Assembly: GCA_039933775.1 (NCBI GenBank)
Contig: JBDTNK010000019.1
Coordinates: 1-33,547, forward strand
Direction: 5' to 3'
Source: JBDTNK01 sp039933775
GTDB lineage: Bacteria; Chloroflexota; Limnocylindria; QHBO01
Length of the DNA: 33,547 nt
In this document: one piece after another, positions 1-9,534 of the stretch
Numbering within the stretch: position 1 is the stretch's first letter
Layout of the letters: each line of letters starts with the position of its first letter
Translations under genes and position numbers: made by a program
The notes under the pieces: generated by a model
The model's database searches: none
Told to the model about the DNA's origin: nothing
Seen by the model: only the letters and a program-made list of their open reading frames with translations

Positions 1-2389
<2,389 letters not shown>

Positions 2390-2393
<4 letters not shown>

Positions 2394-2803
2394 GAACTCC
2401 TTCGTTCGAGATCGGCCGGTTGGTCGACCCTGGTTTCGGGATCGGTAGCGTCCCAGTCCTCGACATCGGCCTCTTCGAACAGGTCGTAGACGCGGATCTT
2501 GCCGACAGCCTCGAGCTGAAGGATGACCTTGACGCCTGCCAGGTTGACACCCTGGCGTCGAGTGAGAAATCGGATGATGCGCACCCGCTCGATATCGGCC
2601 TCAGAGTAGAGGCGCATATTGTTGCGGCGCTGCGGACAGAGGAGGCCCTCCTCCTCGTAGATGCGCAGCGTCCGCGGATGCACGCTGGCGAGCTCCGCGG
2701 CGATGCTGATGAAGTAGAGCGGCCGCGCGAGGTCCCGGCGAGCCCTCATCGGATCGCGCTTGCCGCGACGCTCGATCGCGTGGTCACTTCGCGTCCGCAC
2801 CAT
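2390..2803 (-). CDS. hspR: HspR-type MerR family heat-shock repressor
   Basis: Predicted DNA-binding repressor of chaperone and protease genes. The MerR winged-helix signature is clear (ISIAAELASVHPRTLRIYEEEGLL, then RRNNMRLYSEADIERVRIIR), followed by the HspR-typical QGVNLAGVKVILQLE and an acidic tail. The longest frame starts at 2803 (137 residues). An internal ATG at 2749 would give 119 residues with ten residues before the HTH, as in known HspR proteins, and may be the true start; neither has a good ribosome-binding site. The stop overlaps the lon start. A promoter with a HAIR-like inverted repeat lies about 125 bases upstream, which fits autoregulation of an hspR-lon transcript. In actinobacteria hspR usually sits with dnaK; here it sits with lon. 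Confidence 0.9.
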
Positions 2804-2855
2804 CGGTGGACGGGGCGGCCTTGATCAAGAGATCCCAGCGGGTCATGCTTGCCAT
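2784..2855 (-). CDS. Possible 23-residue leader ORF upstream of hspR
   Basis: ATG at 2855 preceded by a perfect AGGAGG (2866-2871) with ten bases of spacing, the best ribosome-binding site in this part of the window. It lies about 65 bases downstream of the predicted start of transcription. The frame encodes MASMTRWDLLIKAAPSTDG plus ADAK and stops at 2784. It overlaps the long hspR start by 20 bases and ends 34 bases before the internal hspR ATG. The TRWD opening is reminiscent of small heat-shock protein N-termini, so it could be a relic of an hsp20 gene, or a leader peptide coupling translation to hspR. No homology was tested. Confidence 0.35.
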   Translation of the reverse strand: MASMTRWDLLIKAAPSTDGADAK

Positions 2856-2926
2856 GTCGCTCGAACCTCCTCGTTGATGTTGTTCGGAATTGGTCATGGA
2901 TCGGTTGGACCGATACCACTGCCGGG

Positions 2927-2956
2927 ACCATAAACCCTGACAATACCGTTGTCAAG
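2927..2956 (-). promoter_or_regulatory. hspR-lon promoter overlapped by a HAIR-like inverted repeat
   Basis: On the minus strand TTGACA (2950-2955) and TATGGT (2927-2932) are separated by exactly 17 bases, a near-consensus sigma-70 promoter. The inverted repeat CTTGACA-N7-TGTCAGG covers 2936-2956, including the whole -35 box. The HspR operator HAIR is CTTGAGT-N7-ACTCAAG, so half-site length, first five bases and N7 spacing match. HspR binding here would block RNA polymerase; that role is inferred. Confidence 0.7.
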
Positions 2957-3067
2957 GTTCTTGCCGAGCAGGTGGGGATGTGAGGCTGCGGCAGCAGCCG
3001 CGATCGAAATGCGCAGTTCCGCCCTCCGCTCGATGGAGATGCGCAGGTTCCGCCCGCGGCCTCGCCT

Positions 3068-3243
3068 GATTCACCGCTGAATGAATCGGCCGAGAAGTCG
3101 GAGCTACCGGCCATGGGATTCAGCAGTGAATGGAATCGGGCCAGATCGGAGCCGAACGCGGCCAGACGGCCTCGATCTATTCAGCGGGTGAATGAGGCGC
3201 CCGGCAAGTCGGAGTTACCAGCCGTTTGATTCACGTGTGCATC
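3068..3243 (+). repeat. Multi-palindrome intergenic repeat, copy A
   Basis: Four ATTCA-N4/5-TGAAT palindromes start at 3069, 3118, 3179 and 3229, giving spacings of 49, 61 and 50. The last is degenerate (TGCAT). Between palindromes 1-2 and 3-4 lies a shared core, AAGTCGGAGYTACCRGCC. Between 2 and 3 is AATCGGGCCA. The same architecture and sequence recur at 15085-15260. No reading frame explains it. Confidence 0.75.
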
Positions 3244-3270
3244 ACGGCCGATTGGGCTGAACCTGGCTGA

Positions 3271-3445
3271 GTCAGCTGGGTGGGTCAGATCGCGCATCGA
3301 TGGGCCAATCCGCGGGGTATGAGTCAACTGGGTGGGTCAGATCGCGCCGCTGGTGGCTGATCGGCGTGATCTGAACCGCCCAGGTGGGTCAACGGCCGCA
3401 GCTGGCGGCTGAAGCGCGCGATCTGAACCACCCAGCTGATTCAGC
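3271..3445. repeat. Element with two direct and two inverted copies of a ~27-bp motif
   Basis: CTGGGTGGGTCAGATCGCGC occurs in direct orientation in 3271-3295 and 3323-3347, and in inverted, slightly diverged form in 3364-3393 and 3416-3445. Both pairs are spaced exactly 52 bases. The last copy contains the stop codon of the DUF4129 gene. The function is unknown; a transcription end, a protein-binding array or a REP-like element are possible. Confidence 0.65.
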
Positions 3446-4781
3446 GCCGGGGCCGCAGGGCGCGCTGGAGCGCGGCGAGGCGCCCGCGCCCGCGCCGGAG
3501 CTCGGCGGGCGACGGCTGCCGAGCTCCGTAGCGAACCAGGGCGTACGCCGTGGCCATGCGCCGTATGGGAGGTCCGCCGGCGGCGACCCGCGCCGCGTGG
3601 CCGAGCGGCGTCTCGGTCGCGCCGCGCGTCCATCGGCCGTCGCGCGCCAGGGCGTCGAGCGCCGCGAGGTACACCGCCACCGGATCGTCGCCGGCGTGCG
3701 GGGCGCGGCGGCTGCGAGTGCCCGCGCGGCGCGGAGCGGCAGAGGCATCGGGCAGGACGATCTCGCGCTCCTCGAAGCGGTCGTCCATGACGCCGCGCAT
3801 GCGCCTGCGCTCCTGCCAGCGCAGCCAGGTGACGATCCCCACGAACGCGAGCTCCAGCACGAGCAGGATGCCGACGATCGCGAAAAAGACGAGCGCCGGC
3901 AGGTCGGGCGGATCATTCGGGCCGCCACCGATCGTGCGGTTCAGAAGATCGCCCAGGAACGTGAAGTCGAGGCCGTCGGGGAAGACGCCGCGCAGCTGCT
4001 CGCTCAGCACCCCGGCCAGCACGATGAGCGGCGTCGCGGCCAGCAGGAGCAGGACGAAGACGAGCCGCAGCGGCGCGATCAGCGCACTGACGATCGTCGC
4101 CAGCGGCACCCCGAGCAGCGCGCCGGCCGGGATGGCCACGATCACCATCGCCGCGGCCACGCCGACGACGAGCAGCAGCCACGATCGGTTCTGGCGCCAG
4201 TCGCTGCCGGAGGATCGCCGTACGGTCTCGAGCCGCGCGATGCCGAGCGCCACGAAGGCCGCCACGCCGAAGACAACGGTGCCGATGAAGGCCGCCGCGG
4301 TGAACGGTCGCACCAGGACGCCGGCGAGCAGGCCGCCCACGAGCCACGGCACGGCCAGCGCCGGCAGGATCCAGCGCAGCAGGATATCGGCACGCGCCTC
4401 GTCATCGGCCGGATCCGCGTAGCCGGCGCCGCGCACCACCGCCAGCGCCGCAAGCCAGCCTTCGGGGTGCGTGCGGATCGCGGCCAGCGGCTCACCGGCC
4501 AGCAGCACGGTCCGCGCATCGGACGCCAGCAGCCAGCCGATCATCCCGGCCAGCACGACCATGGCCGACAGACCGATGCGTCCCGCCCACTCGCCATGCC
4601 AGCGTCGTCGCCGCGACCAGGCCATGCCGCCTCCCGCCAGCAGGGCGAGCTCGAACGGACCGATGGCCGGAACGTCGCGCAGGACGGCTGCGGCCGCGGC
4701 GTACACAACGGTGATCCAGCCGCCCTCGGCGATCGCCTGCGCGATCGGCAGGAGCCAGCTAGCCCGCCACGACGAGGGCAT
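3441..4781 (-). CDS. Multi-pass membrane protein with C-terminal DUF4129
   Basis: 446-residue integral membrane protein with several hydrophobic segments over roughly residues 1-330, including SWLLLVVGVAAAMVIVAIP and LVFFAIVGILLVLELAFVG. A cytosolic-looking C-terminus follows, matching the DUF4129 pattern: VYLAALDALARDGRW, ETPLGHAARV, then TAYALVRYGARQPSP. DUF4129 usually forms the tail of TgpA-like transglutaminase proteins encoded beside moxR and DUF58 genes. Here no transglutaminase core (Cys-His-Asp) is seen. The start is taken as ATG 4781, overlapping the DUF58 stop by 23 bases. The frame stays open far upstream, but that part is the shadow of DUF58. The stop codon lies in a repeat element. 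Function unknown; envelope-related by context. Confidence 0.8.
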   Translation of the reverse strand: MPSSWRASWLLPIAQAIAEGGWITVVYAAAAAVLRDVPAIGPFELALLAGGGMAWSRRRRWHGEWAGRIGLSAMVVLAGMIGWLLASDARTVLLAGEPLAAIRTHPEGWLAALAVVRGAGYADPADDEARADILLRWILPALAVPWLVGGLLAGVLVRPFTAAAFIGTVVFGVAAFVALGIARLETVRRSSGSDWRQNRSWLLLVVGVAAAMVIVAIPAGALLGVPLATIVSALIAPLRLVFVLLLLAATPLIVLAGVLSEQLRGVFPDGLDFTFLGDLLNRTIGGGPNDPPDLPALVFFAIVGILLVLELAFVGIVTWLRWQERRRMRGVMDDRFEEREIVLPDASAAPRRAGTRSRRAPHAGDDPVAVYLAALDALARDGRWTRGATETPLGHAARVAAGGPPIRRMATAYALVRYGARQPSPAELRRGRGRLAALQRALRPRR

Positions 4782-5988
4782 CCGCCGTCCTCCAGTTCGG
4801 ATCGAGCACGGCGGTCGTGGCGCGGAGCCCCGCCCCGCGCAGGCCCGCCAGCGCGTCCGCTGCGCCGCCGAGCAGGATGATCTCGACCGCGTGGCCGCCC
4901 CGGGCCAGGCGACGCAGCGTCGGCAGCTCGGGTCGCGGGTCGCGGGCGCTGAGCAGGACGATGGTGGCGCCACCCGGCGCGCGGTGCGCCAGCCATGTGA
5001 GGAGGCCGCCCAGGGGTCCGGAGCTGATGGGACCGATGCGTGCCAGCAGGTCGTTGAGCGCCGCCGACTGGTCACGCGAGGCGCGCGGCGGCAGCCAGGC
5101 GATGCGCTGCGGGGTGCCGGTGAAGCTCGCCGCCGCGAACCCCACGGCCGCGCCCTCGCGCAGGGACTCGCGAGCGATTGCGGCTGCCGCGACGCACAGC
5201 CCCTCGAAGGCATCGTCGTCCCAGGCCATCTCCCAGTGCGCGCCGGGGAGTGTCTGCACGTCGAGCGCGATGACGACCGTGCTGCCGTGCGCCGGCTCGA
5301 AGCGCTTTGCGACGGGCGAGCCGAGGCGAGCGCTGGCGCGCCAGTGGACCGTGCGCAGCGAGTCGCCCGACGCGAAGGGCCGCACGCCACCGAAGAGCGC
5401 CGGATCGTGGAAGAGCCCCGTGCGCGTGCGGCGCTGCCCGAGCGGCGCCCGTCCCCGCGCCGCGCCGGCGAGTGGCACGATGCGCGGACCGATGCTCACC
5501 GCGTCCCGCAGCTCGAGCCGGGTCTCAGTCGCGGCTCGGCCGAAGACGTCACGCACGCGCAGCGCGACCGGCCCCAGCTCGTAGCGGCCGCGGCGCCCGG
5601 CATCCAGGTGGAAATGCCGCACGACGCGCTCGAACGGGGCGAGCGCCCAGGCATTGTCCAGCACCCGCCGCCCGGTCTCATCGGCCTCCAGGTCGGGGCG
5701 CTCACGGACGGGCAGGCCATCGGTCAGCTGGTCATCGGCCGCCAGGAAGGGAAGCGGCAGTGGCTTGCGATTCCAGACCGTGATGTCCAGGTCGATCGCG
5801 TCGCCCACGAGCGCGCGACGCGACGAGAGGCGTCGCTCGTAGCGCAGCTCGCCCAGTCCATAGCGGGTCCAGAGTCGCGTCAGCGTGCCGTAGGCGGCGA
5901 CGATCACGGCCACGACGATGAGCCCCGGAACGCCCAGCACCGCGCCGAGCAGCGCGAGCGCCATCGCGAAGGCGATGCGGCCGCTCAT
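4759..5988 (-). CDS. DUF58 domain protein
   Basis: 409 residues. An N-terminal hydrophobic hairpin (residues 5-35) is followed by a soluble domain carrying the DUF58 signature RPFASGDSLRTVHWRASAR (residues 203-221). A vWA-like C-terminal part contains TVVIALDVQ. DUF58 proteins are encoded next to MoxR ATPases and are thought to be their partners or clients; the biochemical role is not established. The ATG at 5988 overlaps the moxR stop (ATGA), so translation is coupled. The 3' end overlaps the DUF4129 gene. Gene order moxR-DUF58-DUF4129 matches the widespread cassette, except that the transglutaminase is missing. Confidence 0.92.
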   Translation of the reverse strand: MSGRIAFAMALALLGAVLGVPGLIVVAVIVAAYGTLTRLWTRYGLGELRYERRLSSRRALVGDAIDLDITVWNRKPLPLPFLAADDQLTDGLPVRERPDLEADETGRRVLDNAWALAPFERVVRHFHLDAGRRGRYELGPVALRVRDVFGRAATETRLELRDAVSIGPRIVPLAGAARGRAPLGQRRTRTGLFHDPALFGGVRPFASGDSLRTVHWRASARLGSPVAKRFEPAHGSTVVIALDVQTLPGAHWEMAWDDDAFEGLCVAAAAIARESLREGAAVGFAAASFTGTPQRIAWLPPRASRDQSAALNDLLARIGPISSGPLGGLLTWLAHRAPGGATIVLLSARDPRPELPTLRRLARGGHAVEIILLGGAADALAGLRGAGLRATTAVLDPNWRTADALVVAG

Positions 5989-6944
5989 GCGTCGTCGGGC
6001 AGCGGGACCGCTACGGAGGCGAGCACGGCATCGGTCACCGCGGAGACGGTCGCGCCGCGCAGCTCGCGGTCGATGTCGAGCAGCAGCCGATGATCAAGGA
6101 CGGCGTGGGCCACGTCGCGCACGTCGTCGGGCAGCGCGTAGTCGCGGCCGGCGACCGCGGCACGTGCCTGGGTGGCGCGGTAGAGGGCCACGCTGGCACG
6201 CGGGCTGGCGCCCATGCGCAGGTCTGCATGCTGCCGCGTGGCCCGGACGAGCTCCACCGCGTAGCGCTCGACGTCGTCGCCCACGTGGACGCGGCGCGTG
6301 GCGTCGCGCAGGGCGAGGAGCTCGGTGGCCGACCCGACGCGCGGCACGAGCTCGAGCGGCTCCTCGTGGTCGCGGTAGCGCCGCGCGATGGCGCCCTCGG
6401 CGGCCGCATTTGGATAGCCCATCTCGATGCGCACCAGGAAGCGGTCAAGCTGTGCCTCGGGCAGCGAGAAGGTGCCCTCGAGCTCGATGGGGTTCTGCGT
6501 GGCGAGCACGACGAATGGGTCCGGCAGCGGGCGCGTCTCACCCTCGGCGGTGACCTGCCGTTCCTGCATCGCCTCGAGCAGCGCGGCCTGCGTGCGCGGC
6601 GTGGCGCGGTTGATCTCGTCGACGAGGAGCACGTTCGTGAAGATCGGCCCCGGGACGAAGCGAAAGCTGCCGCCGTCGAGGATGCTCGAGCCGGTGACGT
6701 CGGTCGGCAGCAGGTCGGGCGTGCCCTGCACCCGACCGAAGTCCAGGCCGAGCGCGCGGGCGAAGGCGCGGGCCAGCAGCGTCTTGCCGACGCCGGGCAC
6801 GTCCTCGATGAGGGCATGGCCACCGGCGAGCACGGCGATCGTGAGGAGCTGCAGCGGGACGCTGGCGCTCACGACCGCGCGTCCGACGGCTTCGTCGAGG
6901 GCCTCGAAGAACCGCCCGCCGCGCGGCGGGCCCGGATCACTCAT
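5985..6944 (-). CDS. MoxR-family AAA+ ATPase
   Basis: 319-residue AAA+ ATPase of the MoxR type, a chaperone-like remodelling enzyme. Walker A is DVPGVGKT (residues 48-55, lysine 54) and Walker B is VLLVDEINR (Asp109, Glu110). MoxR hallmarks include GRVQGTPDLLPTDVTGSS, ATQNPIELEGTFSLPEAQLDRF and a C-terminal lid with LPDDVRDVAHAVLDHRL. I chose ATG 6944 (MSDPGPP) because it overlaps the upstream stop as ATGA. A start at 6986 would run 46 bases into the previous gene. It lies between a membrane protein and DUF58 in a translationally coupled string. Confidence 0.95.
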   Translation of the reverse strand: MSDPGPPRGGRFFEALDEAVGRAVVSASVPLQLLTIAVLAGGHALIEDVPGVGKTLLARAFARALGLDFGRVQGTPDLLPTDVTGSSILDGGSFRFVPGPIFTNVLLVDEINRATPRTQAALLEAMQERQVTAEGETRPLPDPFVVLATQNPIELEGTFSLPEAQLDRFLVRIEMGYPNAAAEGAIARRYRDHEEPLELVPRVGSATELLALRDATRRVHVGDDVERYAVELVRATRQHADLRMGASPRASVALYRATQARAAVAGRDYALPDDVRDVAHAVLDHRLLLDIDRELRGATVSAVTDAVLASVAVPLPDDA

Positions 6945-7795
6945 GCGCCAGCCCTGCTGCTGCTGCGGCTGTCCGTGATTACCCACGAGCGCGCCCCGAG
7001 GTTCATCCCGATGCCCGGTGCATCGCGAGCCTCGAGCTGCAGCACGAGCAGCCGATGGTCGGCCACCGGCACCAGCTCGCTCCCCGGAAAGATGCCGAAG
7101 AGGCTCGTGTCGCGGCGCTCGTAGTGCACCGACTCCACGATGGCGCGTGCCGTGTCACCGTCCTCGCTCGCCAGGCGCACCCGCGCGCCGTGGAGCAGCG
7201 TCCGTGGGGTGCCGGCGCGACACGCGTCGCTCGGGCAGTCGTCGCGCAGCGCATCGATCGCGTCCTGCGTGCTGCGTACCAGGTCGGCGGCATCGATCGC
7301 CACGCTGCCGGCGGCGGTTTCGTCCCCCGCGGCGATGGCCGGGGCATCGCGCAGGAATCGGTCGAGCACGGCAGCCGGCGAGGCGGCACTGCCGCCCTCG
7401 AGCCAGAAGAAGCTCCACCACACGAGGAGCGGCAAGCCCAGCCAGGCGATGGCCATCGCCGCCGAGCCTGGTTCGGCAGGACCGATGGCCTGGCGGCGCG
7501 CCCGAGCGAGCCGGTAGGCATGGATCGCCTGCGCCCCCCACGCCACGATGAACGCGGTACCGGCAGCGAATGGCACGACGGCCAGGGTGGTGGTGGCGAG
7601 CCCCACGTGCAGCACACTAACGACGAGCAGCGCGACGAGCTCCGCGCCGAGAAGGATCCAGCCCGTGCGCCGCAGGCCCAGTGCGGCGTGGCCGGTTCCC
7701 CATGCCAGCAGCGCAAATTGCAGGACGCGTCCCGGATCGCGAGCCCGCTCGCTGGGTGCGGCGCCGCCGGCGCGCGCCGGGGCCTCCGGGGTCAC
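6941..7795 (-). CDS. Membrane protein of unknown function, moxR-linked
   Basis: 284 residues, GTG start overlapping the stop of the trkA-like gene (GTGA). Hydrophobic segments occur around residues 25-90 (WILLGAELVALLVVSVLHV and LAVVPFAAGTAFIVAWGAQ) and near 112-130 (AIAWLGLPLLVWWSFFWL). The remaining ~150 residues look extracytoplasmic, with a possible disulfide pair in DDCPSDACRAG and a C-terminal part describing a beta-rich domain. I recognise no family. By position it is the first gene of the moxR-DUF58-DUF4129 string and could be an envelope partner of that system. Confidence 0.78.
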   Translation of the reverse strand: MTPEAPARAGGAAPSERARDPGRVLQFALLAWGTGHAALGLRRTGWILLGAELVALLVVSVLHVGLATTTLAVVPFAAGTAFIVAWGAQAIHAYRLARARRQAIGPAEPGSAAMAIAWLGLPLLVWWSFFWLEGGSAASPAAVLDRFLRDAPAIAAGDETAAGSVAIDAADLVRSTQDAIDALRDDCPSDACRAGTPRTLLHGARVRLASEDGDTARAIVESVHYERRDTSLFGIFPGSELVPVADHRLLVLQLEARDAPGIGMNLGARSWVITDSRSSSRAGA

Positions 7796-8451
7796 TCGCC
7801 GATCAGCAGCCGGCGCAGCTCTTCTTCTTCATCCGCCGACGTGACGGCGAGAAGCTTGTCTCCCACGCGCAGGCGCATCTCCGGACGCGGCGGGACGGCG
7901 CGATCGTTGCGGACGACGACCGCCACCGTGCTCCCCGACGGAAGCTCGAGGTCGCCCAGCTCACGCCCGATGACCGGTGAGCCCGCATCCAGCTGCGCCT
8001 CGACGATCTGCACCTCGCCACCCTCGAGCTCAGTCAGGTGCAGCAGGTCGTGGATGGGGATCTCGTGCTCGATGACGCCCAGGATGCTGCGGGTGGGGCT
8101 GACGGTGTCGTCGATCGCCAGCTGACGGAAGAGCGCCTCGTTCTTCGGGTTATTCACGCGAGCGATGGCGCGCGGCACGTTGAAGCGCATCTTGGCGACC
8201 TGGCAGGCCACCAGGTTGTCCTCGTCGTCGCCGGTGACGGCGCACATCACGTCGGCGCGAGCCATGCCCGCCTCGGCCTGGTAGCGGCCCTCGCAGCCGT
8301 CGTTGGCGACCACGATGCTGCCGAGCTCATCGGCAATGAATCGAGCCCGATGCGGGTCCTTCTCGATCATGACCACCTCGTGGCCGGCGGCGAGCAGCTC
8401 CTTGGTCAGGTAGTAGCCGACGTTTCCACCGCCGACGACGACGACGTACAC
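7792..8451 (-). CDS. TrkA-type K+ transport regulator with N and C domains
   Basis: 219 residues. The Rossmann fold starts at residue 1 (VVVVGGGNVGYYL, with the acidic residue in MIEKD) and gives the TrkA_N NAD-binding domain. The TrkA_C (RCK_C) domain follows from about residue 140 (EVQIVEAQLDAGSPVIGRELGDLELP to VGDKLLAVTSADEEEEL). Such proteins gate TrkH/KtrB-type potassium channels from the cytosolic face; no such channel gene is in the window. The GTG start at 8451 is preceded by GGAGG and sits one base after the stop of the first trkA-like gene. Confidence 0.9.
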   Translation of the reverse strand: MYVVVVGGGNVGYYLTKELLAAGHEVVMIEKDPHRARFIADELGSIVVANDGCEGRYQAEAGMARADVMCAVTGDDEDNLVACQVAKMRFNVPRAIARVNNPKNEALFRQLAIDDTVSPTRSILGVIEHEIPIHDLLHLTELEGGEVQIVEAQLDAGSPVIGRELGDLELPSGSTVAVVVRNDRAVPPRPEMRLRVGDKLLAVTSADEEEELRRLLIGE

Positions 8452-8452
8452 G

Positions 8453-9025
8453 TCAGTCCTCCATCTCGTCGGCCGGATCCGTGCCCGAGCCGGACCATCC
8501 GTGCGGCGATTCGGGGAGGCTGCGAATTGCCGCCTGCGCCTTCTCGTGAGCCAGCGAGCCGGGCAGCGGCGCGCCGCGCAGCGGCTCCGCGGTGGGCGGC
8601 ATGATGGCGCCGTTCGTAGCCTCCGCGCCTTCGACGACCGCGGTCACGAGCGCATCTGACAGGATGACCGTCCTGCAGATCGTCTCGAGGCCCAAGGTTC
8701 GATATGCCTCCGCGCGCATCGGGTCGTTGATCTTGGCCAGGACGCGCGGGATGCCGAAGACGTGCTTCCCGAGCTGCGCAGCCATCGTGTTGCGGTTGTC
8801 GCCCTCGGAGAGCGCCATGAGCATGTCGGCCTGCTCGGCGCCCGCCTGGCGGATGACGTCCTCGTCTGTGCCACTGCCCCGGACGGTCTTGCCGCCAAAG
8901 GTCGACGGGAGACGGTTGAATGAGCGCGGCGAGGCATCGATGACCGTGACCTGCTCGCCGCGGGCATCGAGCGCGGCAGCGGTCCGGGCCCCGACGCGGC
9001 CACACCCGACGATGATGACCCTCAT
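8453..9025 (-). CDS. TrkA_N-domain nucleotide-binding protein
   Basis: 190 residues beginning MRVIIVGCGRVGARTA, a classic NAD-binding glycine motif, with the acidic residue in VTVIDASP. The TrkA_N fold continues to about residue 140. The tail has no recognisable TrkA_C domain and is instead a short Pro/Ser/acid-rich end. The start at ATG 9025 overlaps the stop of the universal stress gene (ATGA); the longer frame from 9067 would run into that gene. It pairs with the next gene, probably as two different RCK-like subunits of one potassium transport regulator. Confidence 0.9.
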   Translation of the reverse strand: MRVIIVGCGRVGARTAAALDARGEQVTVIDASPRSFNRLPSTFGGKTVRGSGTDEDVIRQAGAEQADMLMALSEGDNRNTMAAQLGKHVFGIPRVLAKINDPMRAEAYRTLGLETICRTVILSDALVTAVVEGAEATNGAIMPPTAEPLRGAPLPGSLAHEKAQAAIRSLPESPHGWSGSGTDPADEMED

Positions 9026-9510
9026 GGTGTCAGTGCCAACTCCTCGGTCTCGGCGCGCAGGCACCATACCGGCGCGGTCGAGTTACGCATCACATATGGA
9101 ACGGTACGGCCGGCGTCCCATTGGCCACCGAACCGCTGCTTATAGGGTAGCGCCATGATGATCAGGTCGGCTCCCTGCTCGACGGCATCGTCGACGATCG
9201 CGGCCCCCGCCGCCCGCGCCTGGACCGTGCTCGTCCGCGTCGCGATGTCATGGCCGCGCAGGAACGCATCGGCCTCCTCGAGCATGCGGTTGGCGTCCGC
9301 CAGCGCCGTGTCGTCCTCCGCGTCGAGCTGCCGATCGAACGGGACCTCGATGACGTGCAGCAGCGCGACCTGCCCGCCTGGGTTCTCGTGCAGCAGCAAA
9401 GCGGTGAGCTGCAGCGCCGCGTGATCGGCTGACGTTCCGCCGATCGGCACCAAGATCCTGGAGTAGCCGGCAAGCTCCGAGCGCTTGGGCGGGCGGCGTC
9501 GAAAGACCAT
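9022..9510 (-). CDS. Universal stress protein (UspA family)
   Basis: 162 residues with the alpha/beta Usp fold: RILVPIGGTSADHAALQLTALL at the N-terminus, the ALLHVIEVPFD strand, then VEQGADLIIMALPYK. The usual ATP-binding G-2x-G-9x-G-(S/T) is only partly kept: GGQWDAGRTVPYVMRNSTAPV keeps spacing near the end. ATG 9510 is preferred over an in-frame TTG at 9519. It is the first of seven tightly packed genes down to DUF4129. Usp proteins often sit beside cation transporters, which fits the following trkA-like pair. Confidence 0.88.
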   Translation of the reverse strand: MVFRRRPPKRSELAGYSRILVPIGGTSADHAALQLTALLLHENPGGQVALLHVIEVPFDRQLDAEDDTALADANRMLEEADAFLRGHDIATRTSTVQARAAGAAIVDDAVEQGADLIIMALPYKQRFGGQWDAGRTVPYVMRNSTAPVWCLRAETEELALTP

Positions 9511-9534
9511 TGCGACCAATATCCTAGCCCGGCC

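Noticed and set aside
2746..3114. 122-codon minus-strand frame over the hspR promoter
   Set aside because: It runs through the promoter and the repeat region, overlaps hspR and has no coding character.
3068..3445. CRISPR array
   Set aside because: The repeated units are palindromic, diverged, partly inverted and separated by conserved, not unique, sequence. No cas gene is near.
4782..5390. Upstream extension of the DUF4129 frame
   Set aside because: It overlaps the DUF58 coding region entirely, has Arg/Ser/Ala-rich shadow composition, and the membrane protein begins sensibly at 4781.
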